From Candidatus Zhuqueibacterota bacterium (GTDB taxonomy: Bacteria; Zhuqueibacterota; Zhuqueibacteria; Oceanimicrobiales; Oceanimicrobiaceae): 64,000 nucleotides of DNA. The DNA lies in contig JAJDAD010000112.1 of NCBI GenBank assembly GCA_029262055.1, positions 1-64,000 on the forward strand, read 5' to 3'. The translations under genes and the position numbers were made by a program. The notes below the pieces were generated by a model that saw only the letters and a program-made list of their open reading frames with translations, ran no database searches and was not told the origin of the DNA. Below are positions 1-8,261 of this stretch, piece by piece (positions within the stretch are counted from its first letter, which is position 1; each line of letters opens with the position of its first letter).

Positions 1-846
1 GCCTTCCCACACATTTCACCGGATATCATCAAAAACGATCTGGCATATTCCGCCATGCTGACCTTCCTGCCATCCGGCTTGCTGGGGCTGGTGATCGCTT
101 CATTGATTGCAGCGGTTATGTCCACCATTTCTACCCATCTGAACTGGGGCGCGTCTTACGTGGTAAATGATTTTTACAGGCGTTTTCTGAATGAGCAGCC
201 CACGGAGCGACAGCTCATTTTCGTTGGCAAAAGCACCGTGCTGGTGTTGATGATTCTTGCTGCCATGCTCGCACTGCTCCTGAGCAATGCGGTGCAAGCA
301 TTCCATATTCTATTGCAGATCGGGGCCGGTACTGGACTGCTTTTTCTTTTGCGCTGGTTTTGGTGGAGAATTAATGCGGCCAGCGAAATCTCCGCCATGG
401 TCATCTCATTTCTGGTGGCCGTCTATTTTGAATTTGTGCACACGCGCCTGGGCTTACCAGCGTTGATCGAGTGGCAGAAGCTGGTCATCGGCGTCTCGAT
501 CACGACGCTCGGATGGGTGCTGGTGACGCTGCTAACCAGACCCACGGCACAAGAGACCCTGCTCGCTTTCTATTGCAAGATTAAGCCCGACGGACCCGGT
601 TGGCAAAAAGTACTGGCTGAAGCCCGGCGTGCGGGGGATGACCTCCCGGTGGATTCGGATGAAAAAAGCGACGTTCCGTCAACACTGCTGGCGGTTTTCT
701 TCGGGATCACCCTGGTTTATTCACTGCTTTTCTCAACAGGTTTTTGGCTGTATGCCAATCTGATGCCGGCGGTGGTGACCAGCTTGGTGGCTGCCATCTC
801 GGCGGGTCTGCTTTTTAGGTTTTCAAGAGGAATCAAATTTTCCTAG
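1..846 (+). CDS. Sodium:solute symporter family (SSS) protein, C-terminal part
   Basis: The reading frame is open from the first base of the window, so this is the 3' part of a longer gene; an internal ATG at 55 is not the true start. The visible 281 residues contain several hydrophobic helices (LLGLVIASLIAAVMSTISTH, then LVLMILAAMLALLLSN and later ones) and charged cytoplasmic loops, a pattern typical of the C-terminal half of SSS transporters that import sugars, amino acids or other solutes with sodium. The run of serines and threonines after VMSTIST resembles the sodium-site helix of this family. It lies on the same strand upstream of a sugar kinase, a nucleotidyltransferase and a GH109-like enzyme, so a sugar substrate is a reasonable inference but is not shown. 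Confidence 0.85.
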   Translation, partial: AFPHISPDIIKNDLAYSAMLTFLPSGLLGLVIASLIAAVMSTISTHLNWGASYVVNDFYRRFLNEQPTERQLIFVGKSTVLVLMILAAMLALLLSNAVQAFHILLQIGAGTGLLFLLRWFWWRINAASEISAMVISFLVAVYFEFVHTRLGLPALIEWQKLVIGVSITTLGWVLVTLLTRPTAQETLLAFYCKIKPDGPGWQKVLAEARRAGDDLPVDSDEKSDVPSTLLAVFFGITLVYSLLFSTGFWLYANLMPAVVTSLVAAISAGLLFRFSRGIKFS

Positions 847-916
847 CATGGATAATTCGTGAAGAGTCATTTCAGTCAGGAACTGCTGTGACCGATTCTT
901 CCAAGTTGTGCTTATA

Positions 917-1080
917 CTCGTTCCGGCGGTCTCCGTCGGAATGCGTACCGGGACGCTCTGCGTCCCATCTGCAAACACACTGGACGGAGAGCATCCGACC
1001 ACACACTCCCACGGAGACCGTGGGAGCGAGATCGGTAATTCTCCCTTTGAAGAGCCTGCCCTGAGCTTGCCGAAGGGGAG
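917..1080. repeat. Cluster of short hairpins with TCT/AGA triloops, plus a dispersed palindrome-like motif
   Basis: Within the 366-bp gap after the symporter there are at least three hairpins with three-base loops: TTCCGGCGG/CCGTCGGAA (921-941, one mismatch), GGGACGC/GCGTCCC (950-966, perfect) and CTCCCACGG/CCGTGGGAG (1006-1026, perfect). A weaker one lies at about 982-996. Loops are TCT or AGA in every case. Just after, 1059-1077 carries the motif CCCTGAGCTTGCCGAAGGG, a common dispersed intergenic repeat in many bacterial genomes (from general knowledge). No credible gene is seen here; the short frames crossing it are repeat translations. Confidence 0.7.
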
Positions 1081-1212
1081 ACAGCTTTTGCCCGACAGAG
1101 CGAAAAGCAGAGGGATGTTAGTCCCGAGTTGCAGGACTGACCATGAATGCCGGATTTCATGAAGCAAGCAGACTAGAGCTTTCAGGGTGAGCAATATCGA
1201 GATGCAACGATT

Positions 1213-2322
1213 GTGAATTCCCCTATTGGACAACTACAGGTTTCTGCCCCTGGCCGGATTTGCCTTTTCGGTGAGCACCAGGATTACCTGAACTTGCCGG
1301 TCATCGCTTGCGCTATTTCTCTGCGAGTCTCAGTCACCGGAGATCCTATCGCTGGCAAAAAAATCCTCCTGGAGCTGCCTGACATCGGAGCGGTAGAGAA
1401 GCTGCCCCTCGGAGAAAACCTGTCCTACGTGAAAGAGCGGGACTATTTCCGCAGTGCGCTCAATGTTCTCCGACGGCAAGGGTTGCACTTTTCGAGAGGT
1501 TTCGAATGCTGCGTTCGCGGGCAGATTCCGATCAACGCGGGTACATCCAGTTCCTCCGCGCTGGTGGTTGCGTGGACAGATTTTTTGACCAAAATCAGCG
1601 ATGAACGACCGGATCAGTCTCCGGAAGAAATCGCAGAACTTGCCCACCGGGCCGAAGTTGTGGAGTTTTCAGAACCGGGCGGTATGATGGACCAGTACAG
1701 CTCGGCACTTGGCGGTGTCATTTGTCTTGAATTCGCTCCGTCTGTTCGAGTGCAACGTTTTAACACGCACCTTGGCAATTTTGTGCTTGGTGACTCGGGC
1801 CAGCCCAAGGACACCAAACGGATTCTAACCCGCGTTAAGCACGGCGTCATCGACATCTTAAGGCAGTTGCAGGACAGCGATGCCGGTTTTTCACTGGCCC
1901 GGGCAAACAAGGAAGAGATGGCTGAACTCAAAAACAAGCTCACTTCCGGAAAACACGATTTGCTGACGGGCACCTGGCGTAATTACCACATTACCCTGGC
2001 GGCGAGGGAAATTCTGCAATGCAATAACATGGACCGGGCGCGGTTTGGACAGCTCTTGAATCAGCATCAGGCAATCCTGCGCGATACACTGAAGATATCT
2101 ACTGCCAAGATTGACGGCATGGTCGATGCTGCCCTGTCAGCGGGTGCGCTCGGTGCAAAAATAAACGGCTCTGGTGGCGGTGGCTGTATGTTCGCGTACG
2201 CACCGGATAACCCTGATGAGGTTGCAGCCGCTATTGAACGCTCCGGCGGCAAGAGTTTTGTCGTACAAGTTGACGAAGGCGTCCGGACTGAAGCTGCGGG
2301 CGGCGACGGAGCCGGCCGATGA
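1213..2322 (+). CDS. GHMP-family sugar kinase, galactokinase-like
   Basis: A 369-residue GHMP kinase that should phosphorylate a sugar at C1 with ATP in the cytoplasm. All three family motifs are visible: PGRICLFGEHQDY at residues 13-25 (galactokinases have GEHTDY, with E21, H22 and D24 as sugar contacts), the phosphate loop NAGTSSSSA at 108-116, and NGSGGGGC at 318-325. GGMMDQ at 156-161 supplies the catalytic aspartate, D160. The start is GTG at 1213; no strong ribosome site is seen. The stop overlaps the start of the next gene (ATGA), implying translational coupling to the nucleotidyltransferase. Galactose, N-acetylgalactosamine or another galactose-configured sugar are candidates; the GH109-like gene downstream favours N-acetylgalactosamine, but this is inference. 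Confidence 0.85.
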   Translation: MNSPIGQLQVSAPGRICLFGEHQDYLNLPVIACAISLRVSVTGDPIAGKKILLELPDIGAVEKLPLGENLSYVKERDYFRSALNVLRRQGLHFSRGFECCVRGQIPINAGTSSSSALVVAWTDFLTKISDERPDQSPEEIAELAHRAEVVEFSEPGGMMDQYSSALGGVICLEFAPSVRVQRFNTHLGNFVLGDSGQPKDTKRILTRVKHGVIDILRQLQDSDAGFSLARANKEEMAELKNKLTSGKHDLLTGTWRNYHITLAAREILQCNNMDRARFGQLLNQHQAILRDTLKISTAKIDGMVDAALSAGALGAKINGSGGGGCMFAYAPDNPDEVAAAIERSGGKSFVVQVDEGVRTEAAGGDGAGR

Positions 2323-3194
2323 GCGGAGATCGTTTGGTTATCCTGGCAGCCGGTATCTCTTCACGAATGAAGAAATCAGCCGGGGGCACAACCGGCCAGG
2401 GAGATGCGTTACGAGAGCAAGCACGAGATAAGCCCAAATCGATGCTCGGCGTCGGCGCGGGCGATCGGCCATTTCTGGATTACCTGTTGTTCAACGCCCG
2501 GGAGTCGGGCTATGCAGACATTGTCCTCGTAGTCGGTGCAGACGACCGCGTAATCAGAAATCACTACGGCGAGCAAGAGCGAGACAACCATTTCCGTGGG
2601 TTGACGATATCCTACGCAACTCAAAGCATCCCGCCCGGCAGGACGAAACCGTTGGGAACGGCGGATGCCTTGCATCAGGCACTGCTATCACGGCCAGACT
2701 GGCGAGGTCACTTATTCACCGTGTGCAATGGCGACAACCTGTACTCGAAAAGAGCACTTAAGCTGATGTCCGATTGCAGGCATAAGAATGCTCTGGTCGA
2801 TTACGACCGCTCGGCCCTGCAGTTCGCCACGTTGAGGGTTGAGGCTTTCGCCGTAATTCTGAAGGATGAGAACGGCTGTCTGCTGAGCATTCTCGAAAAG
2901 CCCAGCCCTGAAGAAATTACCCGGGCTGCCGGTCCCGCTGGCCGCGTCGGGGTCAGTATGAATTTGTTTCGACTTTCTTACGACGCCATCTTGCCCTGTC
3001 TTGAAAATGCGCCCCTCCATGCCGTTCGACTGGAAAAAGAACTGCCGACTGCGGTTGTGGCGTTGGTGTGCGCTCATCCTGAATCCGTTTACGCAATACC
3101 GGTTGCCGAACATGTGGTAGACCTCACGAACCGCAGTGATATTGAGGTTGTTAAAGCTCACTTGCAGAGAGAATTCAAGCAATTCGCATTTTGA
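2319..3194 (+). CDS. Sugar-1-phosphate nucleotidyltransferase-like protein
   Basis: A 291-residue protein of the NTP-transferase fold. The N-terminus has the nucleotide-binding signature LAAGISSRM (residues 9-17) followed by a lysine-containing segment KPKSM (38-42), a Rossmann-like stretch IVLVVGADD, and CNGDN near residue 139, where family members place a metal-binding aspartate. The segment between LAAG and KPK is longer than in typical pyrophosphorylases (about 20 residues including a glycine-rich stretch). The ATG overlaps the kinase stop by one base (ATGA), so the two are almost certainly co-translated. The expected reaction is sugar-1-phosphate plus NTP giving NDP-sugar, using the product of the preceding kinase. 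The nucleotide (UTP or other) cannot be read from the sequence. Confidence 0.8.
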   Translation: MSGDRLVILAAGISSRMKKSAGGTTGQGDALREQARDKPKSMLGVGAGDRPFLDYLLFNARESGYADIVLVVGADDRVIRNHYGEQERDNHFRGLTISYATQSIPPGRTKPLGTADALHQALLSRPDWRGHLFTVCNGDNLYSKRALKLMSDCRHKNALVDYDRSALQFATLRVEAFAVILKDENGCLLSILEKPSPEEITRAAGPAGRVGVSMNLFRLSYDAILPCLENAPLHAVRLEKELPTAVVALVCAHPESVYAIPVAEHVVDLTNRSDIEVVKAHLQREFKQFAF

Positions 3195-3249
3195 CGGCTG
3201 AAGCATCGACGACAGCCGATCGCGAACGATAATTTGAAAGGAACAAAAC

Positions 3250-4641
3250 ATGGCCGATGACAAACTGGAAATGAAGGAAGGCTGCAGCCGCCGCGACTTT
3301 CTCAAGATGGGAACCGCCCTCGGCGTAGGCGCCTCCATCGCTGGCGCCAACCTTTCAGCCTGTTCTGAAGCGCACCGGACCGCGCCAGGAGTACCGATAA
3401 TCAAACCCCTGGAGACAGTGCGCGTGGGCATGGTGGGCGTGGGCCACCAGGGCAAAGGGCACTTTCAGAGTTTGCTGAAAATTGCTGGCGTTGACCTGCA
3501 TGCTGTCTGCGACACGGTCGCGGATAAAGTCACAGAAATGCAAGGCTTGGCGGTCGAGGCCGGCAAACCGGAGCCAAAAGGATACTCGCGCGGGGAATAT
3601 GATCTCAAAAGAATGTGTGCTGAAGAAGAACTCGACCTGGTTGTGACTGCCACACCCTGGAAATGGCATGTGCCAATTTGTGTGGAAGCGATGAAAACCG
3701 GCAGCCACGCGGCAACCGAAGTCCCTGCCGCCGTGACTGTCGATGAATGCTGGCAGTTGGTTGAAACAGCAGAGAAGTACGGCAAACACTGTGTCATGCT
3801 GGAAAACGTCTGCTACATGCGCCCTGAGATGATGATTCTTAATATGGTTAGAAAGAATTTGTTTGGCGAACTGCTGCATGCGGAAGGCGCCTATAATCAT
3901 GATTTGCGTCATTGGAAACTTGGAGGATTGTACGAGAAGGAATGGCGCGTCTACCATTCCATAAACAGAAACGGCAACCTCTACCCGACACACGGGTTGG
4001 GGCCCATTGCTCAGTGTATGAACATCAATCGCGGCGACCGTTTTGACTACCTGGTATCCATGAGCTCGCCCAGCCGTGGGCTGCAGGAGTACGCGCACAA
4101 GATGCTTGGGGCCGATCACGAGTTTTCCAAAGCAAACTACAAACTGGGGGACGTAAACACCAGCCTGATCAAAACCGTGAACGGCAAGACTATCTATCTG
4201 GTGCACGACACAAATCTGCCGCGTCCCTACAGCCGGATAAATCTGATCCAGGGCACAAAGGGCATTACGCAGGGCTTCGGCGATATGACGCACCGCAACC
4301 TCATCCACATTGAGGGCAGGAGTGAAGAGCACAAATGGCAACCGCTCACGGACTACGCCGGGGAGTTTGAGCATCCATTCATACGGGAGTACCAGGCCAC
4401 CTCAACCGGCGCAGGCCACGGCGGTGCAGACTATCTCGAACTTGCGCGTCTGATCTACTGTTTGCGTAACGGCCTGCCAACAGACATGGACGTCTACGAT
4501 GCCGCTGACTGGACGGTGGTATCCGGCTTAACCGAGGAGTCCGTCGCCAAACGCTCCCGGCCGATCGATTTCCCCGACTTCACTCGCGGTATTTGGAAGA
4601 CCCGGGAACCGCTTGGCATTATCGGGGAGAGTCAGGGGTAA
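3250..4641 (+). CDS. TAT-exported Gfo/Idh/MocA-type protein, GH109 (alpha-N-acetylgalactosaminidase)-like
   Basis: A 463-residue protein with a twin-arginine signal (CSRRDFLKMG, R14-R15, followed by a small-residue hydrophobic stretch), so probably exported folded with its cofactor. The NAD-binding motif GVGHQG (G63, G65, G68) opens a Gfo/Idh fold. Beyond the generic fold it carries stretches that I recognise from GH109 glycosidases, which use bound NAD+ in a redox-assisted mechanism: ENVCYMRPEMM, the block RNGNLYPTHGLGP with H248, and NINRGDRFDYL. GH109 is known for alpha-N-acetylgalactosaminidase activity, but many homologues are uncharacterised, so the substrate is provisional. It starts 55 bp after the nucleotidyltransferase, preceded by GAAAGGAAC, and fits a locus that frees and activates an amino sugar. 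Confidence 0.85.
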   Translation: MADDKLEMKEGCSRRDFLKMGTALGVGASIAGANLSACSEAHRTAPGVPIIKPLETVRVGMVGVGHQGKGHFQSLLKIAGVDLHAVCDTVADKVTEMQGLAVEAGKPEPKGYSRGEYDLKRMCAEEELDLVVTATPWKWHVPICVEAMKTGSHAATEVPAAVTVDECWQLVETAEKYGKHCVMLENVCYMRPEMMILNMVRKNLFGELLHAEGAYNHDLRHWKLGGLYEKEWRVYHSINRNGNLYPTHGLGPIAQCMNINRGDRFDYLVSMSSPSRGLQEYAHKMLGADHEFSKANYKLGDVNTSLIKTVNGKTIYLVHDTNLPRPYSRINLIQGTKGITQGFGDMTHRNLIHIEGRSEEHKWQPLTDYAGEFEHPFIREYQATSTGAGHGGADYLELARLIYCLRNGLPTDMDVYDAADWTVVSGLTEESVAKRSRPIDFPDFTRGIWKTREPLGIIGESQG

Positions 4642-4770
4642 CTGTTTTGGGCTCGTGGTTTTTTGTGGGAGTTCAATCAGTTTGCGGTAGGCTGGGTTCG
4701 TTTTTGGAACCGCACCTACCCCGAAACAGTTATCACAGAATGCGGTCCTCTCTGCAGCAACTCTCTTCGT

Positions 4771-4793
4771 ACTAACCCGTAGCCCACGCCACC
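4771..4793 (+). repeat. Short dispersed repeat, copy 1
   Basis: This 23-bp stretch (ACTAACCCGT, then AGCCCACGCCACC) recurs with four to five differences at 5967-5989. The two copies lie in direct orientation on either side of the AT-rich lipoprotein gene. This copy forms a poorer hairpin than the other. Confidence 0.45.
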
Positions 4794-4834
4794 AGACAGT
4801 GGCAACAAAGAAATCCGATAGAGGAATTGATGTG

Positions 4835-5635
4835 ATGAGATTTCCACAAATAAAGCCTTGGCCAATTATCATCATTCTGTTTTGGGGATGTAATGACGGC
4901 CCGACAAATTCCACAAACAACATTATGCGCCAGGCAGATGATTCCAACATGAGTGATAGCCTGCGAGCAATTTATTTGGACGATTCTCACAGACTTGCAT
5001 TTCGGGATTTTATGGCAAGTGACAGTAATTGGATCGATGCAATCGAAATCCCCGAGACTATGGTCAACATGCATTACAATGGCTTAGTGCATCTTTTCAA
5101 CGCACAAGGTATCGCGGCTGTCGATTCAGTTGTGGATTTTGTCCCTGTCCACACGTTCCCCAATCCAGTTATGAAGCGCTTGCTTGTGGTAGTTGACACT
5201 TCGGCGACGTGGGTCGTCCATTGGAAGCGTGGCGAGAGTCTTACCGGCAACCCAGAAGTTGACTCACTAATGGTTGCTTACAGTCTCCAGGTTCAGCAAT
5301 GCAGACTCTTTCTAGGAAAGAGCTACTTAGCCCTTTTAACAACAAGAGAATATTGGAATATTGCAGCAATTGCTTCATTGTTTTCACAAATTGAAGGTGT
5401 CGAGATTTCAGAACCTGATGGATATGGGGGAGATGGTAATGATATAGTTGGTTCGGTAAAGACCGAACATGTCCTCTATGATTATTATTTGCGGTGGGAT
5501 GATTGTCCGGCCGGATGTACAGAAGAACACGGTTGGCTTTTTAAAGTCAGTTTTAGTGGGGAAGTTGAATTTGTCGATAGCAGGGGAAATCTTATAAGTG
5601 ACTACATCGATTGGAGGAATGAGCATGGTTATTAG
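4835..5635 (+). CDS. Putative lipoprotein of unknown function
   Basis: I do not recognise a family. The chosen ATG at 4835 (a GTG at 4832 is equally possible) follows GAGG at 4821 and gives 266 residues starting MRFPQIKPWPIIIILFWGC, a short charged start, a hydrophobic core and a lipobox-like LFWGC, so the mature protein is probably anchored to a membrane by lipid. The rest is soluble-looking with acidic and aromatic residues and a late DGYGGDGND turn. Codon and base use is clearly more AT-rich than in the GH109-like gene before it or the terC-type gene after it, and a short repeat occurs on both sides, which together hint at acquisition from elsewhere. No neighbour suggests a role. Confidence 0.7.
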   Translation: MRFPQIKPWPIIIILFWGCNDGPTNSTNNIMRQADDSNMSDSLRAIYLDDSHRLAFRDFMASDSNWIDAIEIPETMVNMHYNGLVHLFNAQGIAAVDSVVDFVPVHTFPNPVMKRLLVVVDTSATWVVHWKRGESLTGNPEVDSLMVAYSLQVQQCRLFLGKSYLALLTTREYWNIAAIASLFSQIEGVEISEPDGYGGDGNDIVGSVKTEHVLYDYYLRWDDCPAGCTEEHGWLFKVSFSGEVEFVDSRGNLISDYIDWRNEHGY

Positions 5636-6171
5636 TGAAAAGGTATGGCGCCCATCTGACATTCCTCACCTGGTCTTCTTCCTCTGAGAAAGCCGTTTTT
5701 GGTGTGTAAATTCCCTCCAAACGCGCAACGCGCACGGAGGAGTGTTTTTGAACCGGCGTGGGTATGGGTCCTCGCCCCAGTCATCTTTCAGCGAACTATG
5801 GAATCGGGGCCTGCAGCGTGCCACGTACCCACTCCTGACTTAAACTCTCTACGAGTTCGAATCTGTCCCCACGCGAAGGAGACTTTGATAAGCTGTAAAA
5901 AACATGTAGTTGCTCGCTATCTGTGAAGTGAGAAAGTCAATACCTAACTTAACCATTTGCCCCGAACTAACCCGTGGTCCAAGCCACGGTGCAGTGATAG
6001 CAAAGAAGACCCGATCACGTGCATATTCCCCGAAACCTCTACAGGCTTTACTTTTTCTACTGGCTTTCTTATTTTTTCACAAGCCGATTGCGGTTAAACG
6101 GTGATGGAGGAGGCCACCCGACCGACTGTGCCGGCAGGGCCGAAACAAAAACTCAAACATAGGAAACTAAC
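5636..6171. other. Intergenic region, no gene seen
   Basis: About 535 bp with only short, low-quality frames. A weak hairpin (CTCC...GCGC/GCGC...GGAG, about 5714-5743) followed by GTGTTTTTG could end the lipoprotein transcript. The stretch before the TerC gene has a purine-rich GGAGGAGG at about 6106, too far from the start to be its ribosome site. I looked for the conserved blocks of the manganese riboswitch often found upstream of terC/alx genes and did not see them. Confidence 0.5.
5967..5989 (+). repeat. Short dispersed repeat, copy 2, with hairpin
   Basis: Second copy of the ACTAACCCGT repeat at 4771-4793. Here CCGTGG (5972-5977) and CCACGG (5984-5989) form a perfect 6-bp stem around TCCAAG. 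The pair resembles small REP-like intergenic palindromes. Confidence 0.5.
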
Positions 6172-6915
6172 ATGGATTGGATCGCAGACCCGCAAGCGTG
6201 GGTAGCCCTTGCTACCCTGACTGCCCTGGAGGTAGTGCTCGGGATAGACAATATCATCTTTATCTCCATTCTGGCCGGGCGGTTACCGGAGACGCAGCGA
6301 GATCGCGCCAGAACATTAGGCCTTGCTCTCGCGATGCTGACCCGTATTCTTTTGCTCCTCTCGATCACCTGGGTGATGAGCCTGACCCAACCGTTATTCA
6401 CTGTTTTAGGAAACGAATTTTCAGGCCGGGACCTCATTCTGATTATTGGCGGTTTGTTTCTCCTGGCAAAAAGCACCCATGAGATCCACAACAACCTGGA
6501 AGGCCACAAGGAGGAAAAACACGGAAAAGCCGCACCGGGGTTTGTAGGCGTCTTGGTTCAGATTGCCATTCTCGATATTGTCTTTTCTCTGGACTCGGTG
6601 ATAACCGCGGTTGGGCTGGCTGAGCATGTCGCGGTTATGATCATTGCCATCGTTATCGCTGTCGGCGTGATGATGTTGGCGGCCCGGTCAATCGGCAGCT
6701 TTGTCGGGCAACATCCCACTATAAAAATGCTTGCCCTGAGTTTTCTGATCCTGGTTGGAGTAGCGCTGTTTGGCGAGGGTCTTGCGCTGCACATTCCGAA
6801 AGGGTACATCTATTTTGCCATGGCTTTTTCCGTGACTGTGGAGATGCTCAACATCAAAATGCGGGCAAAGTACTCCAGGCCAGTCAAATTGCATATAAAA
6901 GGTGAGCCATCGTAA
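6172..6915 (+). CDS. TerC-family integral membrane protein
   Basis: A 247-residue polytopic membrane protein with about seven hydrophobic helices. Both family hallmarks are present: EVVLGIDN at residues 20-27 in the first helix and DIVFSLDS at 135-142, two acidic, asparagine/serine-containing repeats thought to bind a metal within the membrane. Length and lack of CBS domains match the short TerC/YgdQ/YoaE core. Members of this family export manganese or help load metals into exported enzymes; some were first noticed through tellurite resistance. The ATG follows AGGAAAC by a few bases. It stands alone on the plus strand, with 535 bp upstream and a minus-strand gene downstream, so context says nothing about its substrate. 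Confidence 0.9.
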   Translation: MDWIADPQAWVALATLTALEVVLGIDNIIFISILAGRLPETQRDRARTLGLALAMLTRILLLLSITWVMSLTQPLFTVLGNEFSGRDLILIIGGLFLLAKSTHEIHNNLEGHKEEKHGKAAPGFVGVLVQIAILDIVFSLDSVITAVGLAEHVAVMIIAIVIAVGVMMLAARSIGSFVGQHPTIKMLALSFLILVGVALFGEGLALHIPKGYIYFAMAFSVTVEMLNIKMRAKYSRPVKLHIKGEPS

Positions 6916-7136
6916 AGTGCGGCCCGGGCGCCACAGTCCTTCCCGACAACGATCTGTTCATTAGAGAGAAGAGCCCGTGCACACTCCGAAAGCCGGGCTT
7001 TGCTCTTGTTACCAACTCTCCTGTTATGGTGGTAGCCGACGCCACGTACCTGACCGAGGCCTGTTTCGTAGTCAGCATCACCAGTCCCATCTTTAATGAA
7101 CTGCGAATACCTTTCATATTGAAACTCTTGGTTTGC

Positions 7137-7343
7137 CTAGCAACAACAGTCTCCGCTTTGCATAGGCGGGCACGGGACGGTACCGTAGGAACAAAACACG
7201 CAACAGTCCCCTTTCGCCGGTTTGAGAATGGTCTTACACCTCTTGCACTTGTGAAAAAACACGCATGCATCAGTGGGCATGTCGAGCTCTTCGGTGAAGT
7301 TGCAGTGCGGACAAGTTAGCTCTGATTTTGGGATGACATCCAT
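7137..7343 (-). CDS. GDCCVxC-type small cysteine-rich putative metal-binding protein
   Basis: A 68-residue protein with eleven cysteines: a CPHC knuckle near the N-terminus, DAC, CKRC, then the block KGDCCVFCSYGTVPCPP, and the sequence ends in CCC. This matches a family annotated from its GDCCVxC block, sometimes a selenoprotein, found near mercury-resistance genes in other bacteria (recollection, not a search). A role in binding soft metals is plausible but unproven. I chose the ATG at 7343, because the family consensus begins close to SELTCPHC; the in-frame GTG at 7361 would add six residues. No mer genes are nearby. It is downstream of the sdhB terminator on the same strand, so probably separately transcribed. 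Confidence 0.75.
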   Translation of the reverse strand: MDVIPKSELTCPHCNFTEELDMPTDACVFFHKCKRCKTILKPAKGDCCVFCSYGTVPCPPMQSGDCCC

Positions 7344-7383
7344 GCTTGCGCTTTCTGTCACTAATGATTCAAATGCACACTCG

Positions 7384-7415
7384 AAAAAAAAGCCCGAGTG
7401 AATACCCGGGCTTTT
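7384..7415 (-). terminator. Rho-independent terminator of the sdh operon
   Basis: A perfect 9-bp stem, AAAAGCCCG (7388-7396) with CGGGCTTTT (7407-7415), closes a 10-base loop. On the minus strand it is followed by a run of eight T residues (7391-7384). It begins about 50 bases after the sdhB stop codon and is oriented to end transcripts of the minus-strand sdh genes. Confidence 0.85.
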
Positions 7416-7466
7416 GATACTATCCAGAAGACTATCTTTGCAAAAAACGAAGCAGTACTGCGCGTG

Positions 7467-8222
7467 TTACGCCTCAGTCAAGGCGGCCTTCATATACTCC
7501 CGTTTCATGCGCGCGATATGGGCAATGGAAATCTCTTTCGGACAGACCGCTTCGCACTCGGCATAGTTGGAACAGTCGCCAAATCCTTCGGAGTCCATCT
7601 GTTTTACCATGCCTAGGACGCGTCTCTTCCGTTCAGGTTGGCCTTGCGGGAGAACAGCCAGTTGTGAGATTTTTGCAGAAGTAAACAATGACGCGGAAGC
7701 ATTAGGGCAGGCCGCGACACAGGCGCCACAGCCGATGCAGGAAGCTGCGTCCATGGCGTCGTCTGCGACTGCTTTTGCAATCGGACTGGAATTGGCGTCG
7801 GGCGCGCCACCGGCATTCATGGAGACATAGCCGCCCGCAGCGATGATGCGGTCAAAGGCGCTGCGGTCCACGACCAGGTCCTTCAGAATCGGGAACGCTT
7901 TGGCCAGCCAGGGCTCGATGGTGACCGTATCGCCATCCTTGAAATGTCGCATGTGCAGTTGGCAAACTGCGGTGGCTTTTTGTGGTCCGTGCGCTATGCC
8001 GTTGATGACCAGGCTGCACATTCCGCAAATGCCTTCCCGGCAATCATTGTCAAACTCAACCGGATCGTCGTCATCTTTGATCAATTTCTCGTTCAGCACG
8101 TCGAGCATTTCGAGAAATGACATGTGCTGGGAGACGCCTTCAAGAGTGTAGGGCACCAGTTGACCTTTCGACTCCGCATTTTTTTGCCGCCAGACCTTCA
8201 GAAGTAGGGTCATATTTTCCAT
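7467..8222 (-). CDS. sdhB: Succinate dehydrogenase/fumarate reductase iron-sulfur subunit
   Basis: A 251-residue electron-transfer subunit of complex II. Cysteine groups for all three clusters are present in order: CREGICGMC (2Fe-2S), [12 protein letters not shown] and [12 protein letters not shown] (4Fe-4S and 3Fe-4S). It passes electrons from the SdhA flavin to quinone at the SdhC cytochrome. The start at 8222 has GGAG ten bases upstream; M4 is a possible alternative. Length and the shape of the second half (DANSSPIA...[15 protein letters not shown]) match the SdhB type that partners b558-type cytochromes. It lies 1.3 kb downstream of sdhA instead of directly after it, because a repeat array with its own gene sits in between. 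A strong terminator follows. Confidence 0.95.
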   Translation of the reverse strand: MENMTLLLKVWRQKNAESKGQLVPYTLEGVSQHMSFLEMLDVLNEKLIKDDDDPVEFDNDCREGICGMCSLVINGIAHGPQKATAVCQLHMRHFKDGDTVTIEPWLAKAFPILKDLVVDRSAFDRIIAAGGYVSMNAGGAPDANSSPIAKAVADDAMDAASCIGCGACVAACPNASASLFTSAKISQLAVLPQGQPERKRRVLGMVKQMDSEGFGDCSNYAECEAVCPKEISIAHIARMKREYMKAALTEA

Positions 8223-8261
8223 TCAAGTTGTCTCCATATTGAACCAGTCAACTTTCCGAGT

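Noticed and set aside
908-1233. Overlapping frames on both strands near the hairpin cluster
   Set aside because: Translations of dispersed hairpins and repeats; neither strand has a start signal.
3355-4374. Long open frame on the minus strand (339 codons)
   Set aside because: It is antisense to the GH109-like gene, has no ribosome site or family motif, and results from the codon bias of the real gene.
5848-5875. tRNA T-arm-like GAGTTCGAATC
   Set aside because: The bases on either side of the loop do not pair, and no acceptor, D or anticodon stem can be built upstream.
6061-6171. Manganese (yybP-ykoY) riboswitch upstream of the TerC gene
   Set aside because: Such elements often precede terC/alx genes, but the conserved blocks known for the class were not found in the 535-bp leader.
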